The notes: generated by a model not told the origin, from the letters alone. Shown: positions 8,942-21,037, numbered from the stretch's first letter. The stretch is DNA of 64,000 nucleotides from Sphingomonas sp. (GCA_003248865.1 QFPK01000001.1:124001-188000); one strand, 5' to 3'. Made by a program: numbers and translations.

Positions 8942-10648
8942 TTAGCGCCAGCCGACGACGCGATACTCCACCAGCTCGTCCACCGATGCGGCATGGCCTG
9001 CGCGCAGGGCGTTCGCGGCGAATTCCGGGGTAACGCCTACGGCGCGGAGCTCCACCAGATCGTCGATGGAGAGCTTGCCGAGGCCCGCGCGCAGCATGCC
9101 CTGGATGAAGTCAGGCTTGATGCCAAGTGCGGCGAGCTGGGTTGCATCATCCACGCTGAGCGAGCGCAGACCGGCGGCGCGCCAGTCGCGCACGCAGTCC
9201 GGGGTGACGCCCAGCGCCTTCAGGGACACGGCGTCATCCTCGTCGATGCGGGTGCCGAACGCCGACGTCATCCCTGCCACATAGGCTGGGGTGACCCCCA
9301 TATGCTGCAGCACGGATTGGCGGGACGGCATCACCACACGCACATGCGCCAGATGGGCAGGCGGCGCCGGAGGTGACGGGGGCGCTGGCGGCGCAGGCGG
9401 GAGTTGCGTGCCCGCCACGGCCGGCGCTGCGGGCGGGGATGGCGGTGCAGGCGGCGACGGCGGTGTCGGCCAGTCGGACGCGGCCTGCTGATCGGCGACG
9501 GCTTCCGCCACGAGCGGGCCGAGCGGCTGCGCAGGCGTGACGGGCTCGGCCGCCGGGGCGGGCGATGGCGCAGCAACAGGTGCAGCAGGCTCCGGCGCCG
9601 GGGCGACAGCGATCATCGGCAAGGGCGCAACGGCGGCCATGGCGGGCTTTGCGGGCAGCAGCTCCACCGCGGCGATGGCGGTGGCGCTGACGATGACGGC
9701 AGCACAGGCGAGCGCGGTCCATACGGATCCGGAAGTGGCGGCGCGGTTGCGTGCGCCTTCGTCCAGCACGGTGAGGATGCGGCGGCCGAGCCCGCTGCGG
9801 GCGACCATGGGAGTCGCGGGCAGAGCCTGACCGCCCGGCAACGCTACGCAGTTCAGCAGAGTCTGGGCATAGGCGGCCGGATCGACGCGTCGCACGGCAT
9901 GCATGTCGGCGGCCTCCTCGGCCTGTTCGGACAGGCGACGATCCAGCAGCCAGACCAGCGGATTGAACCAGAACAGTGCGAGCGCCAGCCGGGAGGCGAT
10001 CAGCATCAGCCAGTCGGCGCGCGCCACATGCGCCATTTCATGGGCCAGCACGGCCTCGGCCTGTTCGTCCCGGGCCGCCGTGGCGGGATCGATCAGGATC
10101 GCCGGGCGGCGCAGGCCCCAGCCCAGCGGCGAGGGCGTCTGGCGGGACAGCAGCAGATCCACCTTGCGGCGGCGAACGCCGCTGCGCAGCAAGGCCCTGT
10201 CATAAGCGGCGCCCCACAGGGGGTGCACCAGCGGCTTCGCGGCCTGCGTCCAGCGGCGTAGCGTCCAGATGCCGGCGGCGAGGCGGGAGAGGATGATGCC
10301 GACCCCCAGCCCGTACAGCGCGATCAGGATCGGCTGCCATGGGAATGGCATTGTTGCGGGCAGCGGCTGCGCATCCGGCAGCGGGCGGGCGACTGGCAGG
10401 ACGGCCGACGCCTCCGGCAGGGCAGGTGCGGCGGTTGCCAGCCCGGAGAGGATGTCCGGCTGCTCGACGGCGAGGCGCGGGCCGAACAGGGCGGCGACGG
10501 GCAACAGCAGGAGCAGCAGCACCGTCAGCCGCAGCACCAGCGAGCGCTCGACGGCCGGGCGGTGCCGCATCACCAGCACCAGCGCGAGGCCCGTGAGCAC
10601 CAGAAGCGCGGATTTCCACGCCATCTGCATCAGGAAATCAGGGGTCAT
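8942..10648 (-). CDS. BlaR1-type M56 family metallopeptidase with C-terminal repeats
   Basis: A 568-residue membrane protein. Hydrophobic segments (about 13-28, 38-58, 106-125 and one after the peptidase motif) frame a zinc-peptidase motif HEMAH at 203-207 within LAHEMAHVARADW. This is the M56/BlaR1 fold, whose members cleave a partner repressor or act in envelope stress. After a long Pro/Ala linker (about 370-430) come about four repeats of roughly 30 residues (GVTPAYVAGM, GVTPDCVRDW, GIKPDFIQGM, GVTPEFAANA) in place of a penicillin-sensor domain. It overlaps the stop of the BlaI-like gene (ATGA at 10645-10648), so it forms a two-gene operon with that repressor. Confidence 0.88.
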   Translation of the reverse strand: MTPDFLMQMAWKSALLVLTGLALVLVMRHRPAVERSLVLRLTVLLLLLLPVAALFGPRLAVEQPDILSGLATAAPALPEASAVLPVARPLPDAQPLPATMPFPWQPILIALYGLGVGIILSRLAAGIWTLRRWTQAAKPLVHPLWGAAYDRALLRSGVRRRKVDLLLSRQTPSPLGWGLRRPAILIDPATAARDEQAEAVLAHEMAHVARADWLMLIASRLALALFWFNPLVWLLDRRLSEQAEEAADMHAVRRVDPAAYAQTLLNCVALPGGQALPATPMVARSGLGRRILTVLDEGARNRAATSGSVWTALACAAVIVSATAIAAVELLPAKPAMAAVAPLPMIAVAPAPEPAAPVAAPSPAPAAEPVTPAQPLGPLVAEAVADQQAASDWPTPPSPPAPPSPPAAPAVAGTQLPPAPPAPPSPPAPPAHLAHVRVVMPSRQSVLQHMGVTPAYVAGMTSAFGTRIDEDDAVSLKALGVTPDCVRDWRAAGLRSLSVDDATQLAALGIKPDFIQGMLRAGLGKLSIDDLVELRAVGVTPEFAANALRAGHAASVDELVEYRVVGWR

Positions 10649-11028
10649 TTCTGCGTCTCCCGTGCGGCATCGATGGCGCGCTGGAGCTTGTCCAGCTCGG
10701 CCGGGCTCAAATCGCGGCTGAGGCCCAGCAGCGCGGTGGCCGCGCTGACGGCGGAGCCGTCGAACAGGGTGCGCACCATCTGCCGAAGCGCGGATTCGCG
10801 GACATCGGCTTCGCGCGGCACAAGTTCATAGACATAGGCACCGTCGACTTCTCTGTGCCGCACCAGCCCGCGCCCCTCCAGCCGGGCCAGCAGCGTGCGC
10901 ACTGCGGACGAGCCCGGCGCATCTGACAGGCGATCCCGCACCTCAACGGCGGTGGCGCCGTCCATCCCGCAGAGGATCTCGAAAATCTCGCGCTCGCGCC
11001 GGGGCATGGGGGGAAGGGCTGGAATCAT
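10645..11028 (-). CDS. BlaI/MecI/CopY family transcriptional repressor
   Basis: A 127-residue winged-helix repressor with the family layout. The N-terminal MPRREREIFEILCGMDGATAVEVRDRL is followed by the recognition region SAVRTLLARLEGRGLVRHREVDGAYVYEL and a C-terminal dimerisation helix region. Members bind palindromes such as TACANNTGTA and are inactivated by cleavage through the M56 partner. Two such palindromes lie 16 bp upstream of its ATG, which points to autoregulation of this repressor/peptidase operon. The downstream peptidase start overlaps its stop. The inducing signal is not visible in the sequence. Confidence 0.92.
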   Translation of the reverse strand: MIPALPPMPRREREIFEILCGMDGATAVEVRDRLSDAPGSSAVRTLLARLEGRGLVRHREVDGAYVYELVPREADVRESALRQMVRTLFDGSAVSAATALLGLSRDLSPAELDKLQRAIDAARETQK

Positions 11029-11043
11029 CTGGCATCACATCCT

Positions 11044-11075
11044 TGCTACAAATGTAGCATGCCACATTTGTAGCA
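11044..11075. promoter_or_regulatory. Tandem BlaI-type operators
   Basis: Two adjacent 16-bp palindromes with no bases between them: TGCTACA-AA-TGTAGCA (11044-11059, perfect) and TGCCACA-TT-TGTAGCA (11060-11075, one mismatch). Each contains the TACANNTGTA-like core bound by BlaI/MecI/CopY repressors. They end 16 bp before the start codon of the BlaI-like gene, so they probably overlap its promoter and mediate autorepression. Confidence 0.85.
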
Positions 11076-11107
11076 TCAGGAAAAGCCCCGGCTCCGCGTG
11101 TTTCGGA

Positions 11108-12121
11108 TCAGCCCTGCGGGGCCTGCTTGACCACGGCTTCCTGTGCTGCCGCCACCGCCCAGGCGACCCCATGGAACACGAGGGTCAGCGCGCCTTGTGC
11201 CGCCATCAGCGCCGCCACCTCGATGGCGGAATCCCCGGCCAGGCTCACCGCGATCGCGGCGAACAGGATGTCCTTGTTGGGAACCGGCATGCGGCCGATC
11301 ACCATGCGCAGGGCGCCCAGCAGGAACCAGGTTTCGGTGTCGATCCCGGGCAGGGCCGCGGCCCAGCTGCCGACCAGCAGCGCCTGCGTGGCCAGCACCC
11401 GGAACATGTGCCAGCGGAAGGCGAACATATTCTCCTTCACGGGCAGGCTCATCACCTTGCCGCGGAAGACGACGATGCCGATGTTCAGCAGGATCATCGC
11501 CCCGAAGCTCCACAGCAGGATCTTGCGGGTGCGCACGTCCAGCGCATCGCCCAGCACCGACGCGCCGTCCAGAGACAGCGCCAGCAGCAGCATCACCAGC
11601 GTCGCCAGATTGCCCGCGAGGCCCGAGGTGATCGCCATATCCTTCACGGCGGCGACCGGGCTGGTGGAGGGATCGACGCCCGGCCCGTCGCCCCGGCCCA
11701 GAATGCGGGGCGGAGGGGCGTTCGGATCATATTCGATCCCCAGCCGGTTCGCGGCCCACACCAGCAGATAGGTGTGACCGGAATAGCTGAACAGCGCCTC
11801 GTTCATCACCCGCATCTTCAGGAACACGCCGATCGATTCGAGCCCGAAGTGCCACCAGCGGCGATAGATCACCCATTCCACCAGCGGCGGCAGCAGATAG
11901 GAGCCGATGAACAACGCCCAGAACAGACATGAGGGTGGCAGCACCGCCACCACCTGATCCCAGCCGACCTGCGCGATGGCGCGCACCAGCAGGCCTATGA
12001 TGAGGATGGAGAGCGCGGCGTTGAACCATTTGCGCGCGGCTTTCCCGGTGGGGGAATCGCCCCAGGACTTCGCCTTGTCGGCAAGGGCTGCGAGCCGGGC
12101 GGTAAGGGAGGATTGGGCCAC
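11108..12121 (-). CDS. Polytopic membrane protein, LPG-synthase/flippase-like
   Basis: A 337-residue integral membrane protein with about seven to eight hydrophobic segments (for example near 35-55, 65-85, 170-190, 205-225 and 290-320). The arrangement recalls the lysylphosphatidylglycerol synthase transmembrane family, but I see no decisive motif and would call it hypothetical. It is monocistronic as far as can be seen. It is downstream of the divergent region shared with the 5-oxoprolinase operon and ends 32 bp before the BlaI operators. Its function is unknown. Confidence 0.7.
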   Translation of the reverse strand: MAQSSLTARLAALADKAKSWGDSPTGKAARKWFNAALSILIIGLLVRAIAQVGWDQVVAVLPPSCLFWALFIGSYLLPPLVEWVIYRRWWHFGLESIGVFLKMRVMNEALFSYSGHTYLLVWAANRLGIEYDPNAPPPRILGRGDGPGVDPSTSPVAAVKDMAITSGLAGNLATLVMLLLALSLDGASVLGDALDVRTRKILLWSFGAMILLNIGIVVFRGKVMSLPVKENMFAFRWHMFRVLATQALLVGSWAAALPGIDTETWFLLGALRMVIGRMPVPNKDILFAAIAVSLAGDSAIEVAALMAAQGALTLVFHGVAWAVAAAQEAVVKQAPQG

Positions 12122-12280
12122 AAATCGCGCCTAGCCGTTGCCGTGCCCGGCGGCAACGCAACATATGGCCTGCACGGTGAAAATTGCCGGGCGAAAATTG
12201 CCCGGCCTCGCGCCTCGACAGTCCCCGCGCTGCTGCGTAACGCTGGTGCTTCATACAGAGAGAAGGGCAGACGGGCGCGG
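12122..12280. promoter_or_regulatory. Divergent control region of the 5-oxoprolinase operon
   Basis: A 159-bp gap between divergent genes. It contains an 8-bp inverted repeat CGTTGCCG/CGGCAACG (12136-12158), a 7-bp inverted repeat GCCGGGC/GCCCGGC (12186-12206) and two copies of AAAATTGCC that overlap the latter. The second palindrome sits about 75 bp before the oxoprolinase ATG, where an operator could lie. No convincing -35/-10 pair was seen. Confidence 0.35.
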
Positions 12281-15880
<3,600 letters not shown>

Positions 15881-15884
15881 CAGG

Positions 15885-16619
15885 ATGCTGGTGCTGCTGG
15901 GGGTCGTTGTCGTCGTCGCGGGCTTTGTGGCCCGGATCAATCCGCTGCTGGTGATCCTGCTGGCGGCCGTGACAACCGGGGTGCTGGCAGCGGTGGGGCC
16001 GGGTGTAGGCCCAGCCGAACTGGGGGCGGCGGCGCTCGACACCATCGCCCGCTTCGGCAAGGCCTTCAACGACAATCGCTATTTCCACATCACCTGGCTG
16101 GTGCTGCCGGTGATCGGCCTGCTGGAGCGCACGGGGTTGCAGGAACGTGCCCGCATGCTGATCACGCAGGTGAAGGCAGCAACCACGGGGCGGCTGCTGC
16201 TCGTGTATCTGATGGTGCGGCAGGGCACGTCGGCGCTGGGGTTGATTTCTCTGGGGGGGCATCCGCAGATGGTGCGGCCACTGATCGCGCCGATGGCCGA
16301 AAGCGCCGCTGAAACCGCGCACGGCCCGCTGACGAACAGGGCCCGCTTCCGTATCCGGTCCATGGCCGCCGCGACCGACAATATCGGCATGTTCTTCGGC
16401 GAGGATATCTTCATCGCCATCGGCTCCATCGTGCTGATCGTGGGCTTTCTGGAACAGGCCGGAATCCGGGTGGAGGCGCTGCATGTCTCTCTGTGGGCGA
16501 TTCCCACCGCCATCGCCGCGCTGCTGGTGCACGGCACGCGGCTCGCGCTGTTCGACCGGCAGGTGAAGCGCGACATGGCCGTCAGCGATGGGGCCGTGCG
16601 CGACGAGCCCGGCCAATGA
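15885..16619 (+). CDS. DUF969 family membrane protein (putative 5-oxoproline permease subunit)
   Basis: A 244-residue membrane protein of the DUF969 family with about six hydrophobic segments and the conserved core NDNRYFHITWLVLPVIGLLER and ATDNIGMFFGEDIFIAIGS. Members nearly always sit next to DUF979 proteins and often near 5-oxoprolinase genes, so a joint role in uptake of 5-oxoproline or a related compound is a reasonable inference, not proof. The ATG at 15885 lies 4 bp after the oxoprolinase stop. Its own stop overlaps the DUF979 start (ATGA at 16616-16619). Confidence 0.85.
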   Translation: MLVLLGVVVVVAGFVARINPLLVILLAAVTTGVLAAVGPGVGPAELGAAALDTIARFGKAFNDNRYFHITWLVLPVIGLLERTGLQERARMLITQVKAATTGRLLLVYLMVRQGTSALGLISLGGHPQMVRPLIAPMAESAAETAHGPLTNRARFRIRSMAAATDNIGMFFGEDIFIAIGSIVLIVGFLEQAGIRVEALHVSLWAIPTAIAALLVHGTRLALFDRQVKRDMAVSDGAVRDEPGQ

Positions 16620-17578
16620 TCACGCTGGACCATGCCTATCTGGTGACGGGGCTGATGTTCGCGGCCTTCGCCATCCTGAGCCTTGGCGACACGCTGAATC
16701 CGGCGCGCTTCCGCAATGCGCTGTTCTGGGGCCTTGTCGCGGGCTCGCTGCTGTTCGGATCCTGGCTGGGCGACTTCGGCAACGGGCTGCTGGTGATCGC
16801 GCTGGTCCTGATCGGCGCCTTCGGCAAGCTGGGCGTGGGCAAGCCCGCCACCACCACACCGGAGGAGCGGCGCGCGAACGCCGCGCGGTTGGGCAATCGG
16901 CTGTTCGTGCCCGCGCTGATGGTGCCGCTGTTCGCGGTGGGCGGCACGCTGCTCGCCAAGCATACGGCGGCGGGCGCGTTCCTGATTTCCGACAAGCAGA
17001 CCACGCTGATCGCGCTGGGGATCGGCTGCCTCTCTGCGCTGGCGGCCGCGATGCTGTGGTTCCGCCCGCCGCCGCTCGCGCCCCTGCAGGAAGGGCGGCG
17101 GCTGATGGATTCCATCGGCTGGGCCGCGCTGCTGCCGCAGATGCTCGCTTCGCTGGGGGCCGTGTTCCTCGCGGCCGATGTGGGGCAGGTGGTGGGGGAC
17201 CTGATCGCGCTCGCCATCCCGATGACGACGGTGGCGCTTGCCGTGTTCGCCTATTGCCTGGGCATGGCGCTGTTCACCATCGTGATGGGCAATGCCTTTG
17301 CTGCCTTCCCGGTGATGACGGCCGCCATCGGCCTGCCCTTCCTTGTCCACAAGTTCGGCGGAGACCCGGCCATCGTCTGCGCCATCGGCATGCTGGCGGG
17401 CTTCTGCGGCACGCTGATGACGCCCATGGCCGCCAACTTCAACGTGGTGCCGGCCAATCTGCTGGAATTGCCCGACCGCAATGCGCCGCTGAACGGCGTG
17501 ATCCGGGCGCAGATCCCGACCGCGCTCATCATGCTGGCCGTCAACATGGTGCTGATGTACGTGCTGGCATTCCGATGA
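16616..17578 (+). CDS. DUF979 family membrane protein (putative permease partner)
   Basis: A 320-residue membrane protein of the DUF979 family with about nine hydrophobic segments. The late segment GNAFAAFPVMTAAIGLPFLV plus MLAGFCGTLMTPMAANFNVVPANLLEL is characteristic. It shares an ATGA overlap with both DUF969 upstream and the DUF2891 gene downstream, so the three should be translated together. The invariant pairing with DUF969 suggests a two-component transporter. The oxoprolinase context suggests pyroglutamate or a similar cyclic amide as cargo. Confidence 0.85.
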   Translation: MITLDHAYLVTGLMFAAFAILSLGDTLNPARFRNALFWGLVAGSLLFGSWLGDFGNGLLVIALVLIGAFGKLGVGKPATTTPEERRANAARLGNRLFVPALMVPLFAVGGTLLAKHTAAGAFLISDKQTTLIALGIGCLSALAAAMLWFRPPPLAPLQEGRRLMDSIGWAALLPQMLASLGAVFLAADVGQVVGDLIALAIPMTTVALAVFAYCLGMALFTIVMGNAFAAFPVMTAAIGLPFLVHKFGGDPAIVCAIGMLAGFCGTLMTPMAANFNVVPANLLELPDRNAPLNGVIRAQIPTALIMLAVNMVLMYVLAFR

Positions 17579-18585
17579 CCACAACCCTCACCCCCGAACT
17601 CGCCGCCCGCTTCGCCGACACTGCGCTTGGCCATGTCACGCGGGAATATCCCAATCATATCATGCACGCGCTGCGCGGCCCGGAAGACGCCAGCACGCCG
17701 CGGGAGCTGCACCCGATCTTCTTCGGCAGCTATGACTGGCACAGCTGCGTGCACAGCTGGTGGACGTTGTTCACGCTGGCGCGGCTGTTCCCGGATGCGC
17801 CGCAGGCCGCGCGCACGCTGGAACTGGCGGGCGAGCTGTTCACGCCTGATGCCATTGCAGGCGAAATCGCCTATTTCGACCGGCCCGAGGCCAGAAACTT
17901 CCAGCGCCCCTATGGCTGGAGCTGGCTGCTGATGCAGGCGGCCGAACTCGCCCGGCATGAAACGCCCGAGGGCCGACAGCTGCGCGAAAGGGTGCAGCCG
18001 TTCGCGGATTATCTCGCGGGACGCTTCAAGGCCTTCCTGCCGATCTCCACCTATCCCGTGCGCGTCGGCACCCATTTCAACACCGCCTTCGCGCTGCGCC
18101 AGACGCTGGACTATGCCGACGCCCACGACCCTGATCTGGCGCGGGCCTGCCGCGACGCGGCACTGCGCTGGCACGCCTCCGACCGGGACTGCCAGGTCTG
18201 GGAACCCTGCCAGGACGATTTCCTCTCGCCCGCGCTGATGGTCGCCGAACTGATGCGGCGCGCCCTGCCGACGGACGAATTTCCGGGCTGGTTCGATGCC
18301 TTCCTCCCGCGCATCGCATCGGGCGATCCCGCCACCCTGCTCACCCCGGCACGCGTCAGCGACCGTAGCGACGCCAAGATCGCCCACCTCGACGGCCTGA
18401 ACCTCAGCCGGGGCTGGTGCTGGCGCAGCATCGCCGCTGCCCTGCCCGTTGCGCATCCGGCCCGCGCCGTGGCGCTGGAGGCCGCCGAACGGCACCTGCA
18501 ATCGGCGCTGGCGCATGTGACGGGGGACTATATGGGCGAGCATTGGTTGCAGACCTACGCGCTGCTCGCGGTGACTGCGGGTTAG
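17575..18585 (+). CDS. DUF2891 family protein
   Basis: A 336-residue soluble protein of the DUF2891 family, recognised by LHPIFFGSYDWHSCVHSWWTLF (about 46-66), NFQRPYGWSWLLMQAAELA and CQVWEPCQDDFLSPALMVAELM. The alternating helical pattern with aromatic and His residues suggests an alpha/alpha toroid enzyme, but the reaction is unknown. It is the last gene of the 5-oxoprolinase operon and its start overlaps the DUF979 stop (ATGA at 17575-17578). That makes a role in metabolism of the same transported compound likely. No signal peptide is present, so it is probably cytosolic. Confidence 0.85.
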   Translation: MTTTLTPELAARFADTALGHVTREYPNHIMHALRGPEDASTPRELHPIFFGSYDWHSCVHSWWTLFTLARLFPDAPQAARTLELAGELFTPDAIAGEIAYFDRPEARNFQRPYGWSWLLMQAAELARHETPEGRQLRERVQPFADYLAGRFKAFLPISTYPVRVGTHFNTAFALRQTLDYADAHDPDLARACRDAALRWHASDRDCQVWEPCQDDFLSPALMVAELMRRALPTDEFPGWFDAFLPRIASGDPATLLTPARVSDRSDAKIAHLDGLNLSRGWCWRSIAAALPVAHPARAVALEAAERHLQSALAHVTGDYMGEHWLQTYALLAVTAG

Positions 18586-18612
18586 GTTTGCGGCGGCGGC
18601 GGATGCAGGACT

Positions 18613-18840
18613 GAGGGGGCTCTGCCCCCTCAACCCCCGGCAGGGAGCCGTGCTCCCTGCACCCACATTAGTAGGCCACACGGTCAGGTTGGGCTGACGG
18701 ACAGGTTTACTGCCTGCGGCGCCAGTAAGCTCCAGTGCCGCAGGCAATCAACCAAAGTCACACGTGCAACTTTGGCGTGGGTGCACAACACCAACGTCGA
18801 GGGTGCAGGGAAATCATTTCCCTGCCCGCCGGAGGCAAAA
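18613..18840. repeat. Composite hairpin element, copy 1
   Basis: A 228-bp element between the DUF2891 and OsmC genes. From left to right it holds GAGGGGG/CCCCCTC (18613-18631), terminal hairpin GCAGGGAGC/GCTCCCTGC (18640-18660), central hairpin TGCCTGCGGC/GCCGCAGGCA (18711-18746), terminal hairpin GCAGGGAAA/TTTCCCTGC in opposite context (18805-18825) and the end motif CCGCCGGAGGCAAAA. The right end is 13 bp from the OsmC stop codon. Confidence 0.9.
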
Positions 18841-18852
18841 AGCGCTCCCGCC

Positions 18853-19233
18853 TCATCCCAGCTTCGTATCGATCGGCAATCCGGACTTCAGCGTCAGCGT
18901 GACGGGTGTGCGTTCGGCGATGTCGGCGAGGCGGGCTTTCTGGGCGTCGTCCAGCCCGGCGATGCGCAGGGTGCGGGTGATGCGGCGTTCGTCGGTGCCG
19001 GAGAGGTGGAGGTCCACGTCGACCGATTGCAGCGGCCAGCCCTTGCGTTCGGCGTACATTTTCAGGGTGATGGCGGTGCAGGCGCCCAGGCTTGCGAGCA
19101 GCAGGTCGTAAGGGGCCGGGCCGACGCCCTGGCCGCCCAGCGCCGGGGGTTCGTCTGCGATCAGGCTGTGGCGGCCGGTGCTGATTTCGGTGCGGTAGGC
19201 GATGTTGGCGATATGGGCGGTTGCATGGGCCAT
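18853..19233 (-). CDS. OsmC family protein
   Basis: A 126-residue protein of the OsmC/YhfA family of thiol peroxidase-like proteins. The central helix motif PYDLLLASLGACTAITLKMYAERKGW (about 41-66) carries one Cys at 52. The second Cys usually found in a C-P-V segment is replaced by Thr in ERTPVTLTLKSG near 108, so a two-Cys peroxidatic cycle is not possible. It could be an atypical member or have another role. It lies 24 bp downstream of the Na+/H+ antiporter gene on the same strand and may be cotranscribed with it. Confidence 0.88.
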   Translation of the reverse strand: MAHATAHIANIAYRTEISTGRHSLIADEPPALGGQGVGPAPYDLLLASLGACTAITLKMYAERKGWPLQSVDVDLHLSGTDERRITRTLRIAGLDDAQKARLADIAERTPVTLTLKSGLPIDTKLG

Positions 19234-19257
19234 GGGCGTGCCTTTCGGGTTGCCGGA

Positions 19258-20886
19258 TCAGCCGGCGTAGCGGGCTTCGAGCAGATCGATTTCGCGGACC
19301 AGTTTGCGGGCAAGTTCGCTGCCCAGCTGGTTGCGGCGGCGCAGGCGGAAGATTTCCGTGCGTTCGGCTTTCAGGGCGGCCAGCCTCAGTTCGCGCTCGA
19401 TGCGTTCGACGGCCTCGGTGGAGGCGCGGTCTTCGGCGCTGCCCTGGTGGGTTTCGATGCTGTGGCGGTAGAGCTCCATGATGCGGGAGGCGGCGGAGAC
19501 GTAGATGTCGGCGTCTGCCCGGCCTTCGGCCATGTCGTGCTGGGCCTTTTCGATGGCGGCGATGGCGGCATTGGCGGCGGCCACGCGCGCGGCATCCTCT
19601 TCGGCCTGATGGGACGGTTCCGGCGGCATCTGGAGGCCGCGCAGCAGCAGCGGCAGGCCGATGCTGGCGGCGATGAGGGAGGTGATGATCACGCCCATCG
19701 CCAGGAAGATCGCCAGCTCCCGCGCGGGGAAGGGGGAGCCATCGTCCATGGCGAGCGGCAGGGTGAGCACACCGGCCAGTGTGATGGCGCCGCGCACGCC
19801 GGCAAAGGACATCACAGCGACGATGCGCCAGCTGGGGATCTTCTGTTCGCGGCCTTCGCGGAACAGCGTCCACCGGAATGACACCCACACCCATATGAAG
19901 CGCAGCGCGGCGAGCCCGGCGTTGATGGCAACGATGTAGATCGCCAGCCACCAGGGTTCGTGATGGCCCGTGAGGCGGACGGTTTCCGCCGCGCCGGAGA
20001 GGATGCCGGGCAGCTGTTCGCCCAGCAGCACGAAGATGATGCCGTTGAGCGTGAACTGGATGGTATCCCAGATGGTGTTGCGGCGGATGCGGGTGACGGC
20101 GCCCAGCTCGCCCGTGGTTTCGATGAAGCTCATGGTGAGGCCGGCGGCGACTGCGGCGAGGATGCCCGAGCAGTGCAGCTGTTCGGCCACGAGGTAGGCG
20201 GCGAAGGGGATCAGCAGGCTGATGAGGATCTGCGAGCCGCCTTCCTCGCCATATTGGCGCGTCACCCAGCCCTTGGCGCGGCCGATGATCCATGTGACGC
20301 CGACGCCGACCGCGATCCCCCCGAAGGCCACCCACAGGAAGTTGAGGGCGGCGTTCTGCAACGAAAAGGCGCCGGTGAGCGCGGCGGCGATGGCGAAGCG
20401 CAGGCAGACGAGGCCGGAGGCATCGTTCAGCAGCGATTCGCCTTCCAGGATGTGCATCATCCGCTTGGGGATGGGCACGCGCTGCGCGATGGCGGACACT
20501 GCGATCGGGTCGGTGGGGGACAGCACGGCGGCCAGCGCGAAGGCCACGGCCAGCGGCATGGAGGGGATCATCCAGTTGATGAACAGCCCCATGCCGACGA
20601 CGGTGAAGATCACCAGCCCCAGCGCCAGTTCCAGCACGGTCGCGCTGTCCTTGAACAGTTCTTCGCGGGGAATGCGCCAGCCGTCCAGGAACAGCAACGG
20701 CGGCAGGAACAGCAGGAAGAAGATGTCCGGCTCCAGCGTGACGCGCCAATCCGCCACCAGTCCGATCACCGCGCCCAGCGCGATCTGGAACAGCGGCACC
20801 GGCAGAGGCAGCCGCACCGCGCGGGATATGATGCCGCTGATGATCACGCCCGTCAGCAGAAGGAGGATGATGCTGATCGTCTGCAA
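19258..20886 (-). CDS. Na+/H+ antiporter (CPA1/NhaP type)
   Basis: A 542-residue transporter with about 12 hydrophobic segments followed by a charged cytoplasmic tail from about 415 that looks coiled coil (EKAQHDMAEGRAD, RELRLAALKAERTEIFRLRRRNQ). CPA1 motifs are intact: FLPPLLFLDGWRI, AAVLSPTDPIAVSAIAQ, GESLLNDASGLVCLRFA and a late SFAGVRGAITLAGVLTLP. The first codon of the conserved part is TTG at 20886 with AGGAAAG upstream. The longer open frame from 21144 runs across the divergent TonB receptor start and has non-family sequence. It exchanges external Na+ or K+ against protons for pH and salt homeostasis. Confidence 0.92.
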   Translation of the reverse strand: MQTISIILLLLTGVIISGIISRAVRLPLPVPLFQIALGAVIGLVADWRVTLEPDIFFLLFLPPLLFLDGWRIPREELFKDSATVLELALGLVIFTVVGMGLFINWMIPSMPLAVAFALAAVLSPTDPIAVSAIAQRVPIPKRMMHILEGESLLNDASGLVCLRFAIAAALTGAFSLQNAALNFLWVAFGGIAVGVGVTWIIGRAKGWVTRQYGEEGGSQILISLLIPFAAYLVAEQLHCSGILAAVAAGLTMSFIETTGELGAVTRIRRNTIWDTIQFTLNGIIFVLLGEQLPGILSGAAETVRLTGHHEPWWLAIYIVAINAGLAALRFIWVWVSFRWTLFREGREQKIPSWRIVAVMSFAGVRGAITLAGVLTLPLAMDDGSPFPARELAIFLAMGVIITSLIAASIGLPLLLRGLQMPPEPSHQAEEDAARVAAANAAIAAIEKAQHDMAEGRADADIYVSAASRIMELYRHSIETHQGSAEDRASTEAVERIERELRLAALKAERTEIFRLRRRNQLGSELARKLVREIDLLEARYAG

Positions 20887-21016
20887 GGGCTGGCGCTTTC
20901 CTGTGCCGGGTTCAGGCTGATCCGTTGCAGCGCCGCCGCCCGAGGTCAACCGCTGCTGCGGGCGGACGGGCGATGATCGCGGCTTGTCTTGCCAAGGCTC
21001 CGGCTGTCGGACAATC

Positions 21017-21037
21017 TGCGTGCTGCGTGCTGCGTGC
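21017..21037. repeat. Short tandem repeat (TGCGTGC) x3
   Basis: Three exact head-to-tail copies of TGCGTGC lie in the 230-bp gap between the divergent antiporter and TonB receptor genes, about 80 bp before the receptor ATG. It could affect promoter spacing if copy number varies. Confidence 0.8.

Noticed and set aside
16079..17584. Long open frame antisense to the DUF969/DUF979 genes (and similar long frames antisense to TonB receptors, thrS and methylmalonyl-CoA mutase)
   Set aside because: Composition is His/Arg/Gln-rich, typical of the third-frame shadow of GC-rich genes; no family motifs, and the opposite strand has clear proteins.
18831..18840. The element end as intrinsic terminator
   Set aside because: Seen from the adjacent gene, the T-run precedes the hairpin; a canonical terminator needs the T-run after it.
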